Shown piece by piece: positions 5,257 through 5,285 of a stretch of 5,285 nt of DNA. The number at the start of each line of letters is the position of its first letter. Position 1 is the stretch's first letter. Position numbers and translations under genes: made by a program. Below the pieces are notes generated by a model that was not told the DNA's origin, did no database searches, and worked only from the letters and a program-made list of their open reading frames with translations. The DNA is from Bacillota bacterium (lineage in GTDB: Bacteria > Bacillota > Clostridia > Christensenellales > CAG-138): contig JAEWZS010000174.1 in NCBI GenBank assembly GCA_023458355.1, positions 1 to 5,285 on the forward strand, read 5' to 3'.

Positions 5257-5285
5257 AAACGTCCATGTGAGCTACGCCAACATTG
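5243..5285 (+). CDS. livF: Branched-chain amino acid-type ABC transporter ATPase LivF, 5' fragment
   Basis: Only 14 codons are inside the window, reading MLQLKNVHVSYANI and cut off by the window edge. This matches the usual LivF opening (MLxLxNVxVxYGxI), the first strand before the Walker A region. It overlaps livG by 14 bp in another frame and has its own strong ribosome binding site. With LivG it would form the ATPase heterodimer. The identity rests on the opening motif and gene order; a full-length gene beyond the edge is expected but not seen. Confidence 0.85.
   Translation, partial: MLQLKNVHVSYANI

Overview
The window holds the upstream part of a branched-chain / hydrophobic amino acid type (HAAT, Liv family) ABC transporter operon, preceded by a GntR-family regulator of the FCD subgroup. 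All genes lie on the + strand. The solute-binding protein is a lipoprotein with a type II signal peptide and a long linker. The genes have strong GGAGG-type Shine-Dalgarno sites and a moderate-GC codon use. Together these point to a Gram-positive anaerobe of the Bacillota, probably in the Clostridia. That placement is an inference; nothing here fixes the genus.

Layout: 1-241 is a non-coding leader with a candidate promoter and one copy of a 19-bp element. 242-967 encodes the GntR/FCD regulator. 968-1232 is an intergenic control region holding two more copies of the same element in tandem, two inverted repeats and a candidate promoter. 1233-2453 is the binding lipoprotein (livK-like). 2454-2605 is a structured intercistronic gap with a strong stem-loop. 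2606-3478 is permease livH, 3482-4480 permease livM, 4477-5256 ATPase livG, and 5243 to the window end is the start of ATPase livF. From livH onward the genes are tightly coupled (3-bp gap, then 4-bp and 14-bp overlaps).

How they work together: the lipoprotein captures a substrate outside the membrane and delivers it to the LivH-LivM channel. LivG and LivF power uptake. The regulator very likely controls both itself and the transporter, because the near-identical GTATAC-centred element occurs only in front of these two transcription units. The transported compound cannot be read from the sequence. Liv-family systems carry leucine/isoleucine/valine but also amides, urea and aromatic acids, and FCD regulators usually sense small carboxylic acids.

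I see no wholly new type of system here. The most informative signal is the three-copy operator and its geometry: the tandem pair is spaced 21 bp and lies over a candidate promoter. Next are the altered metal-site residues of the FCD domain and the structured livK-livH gap.
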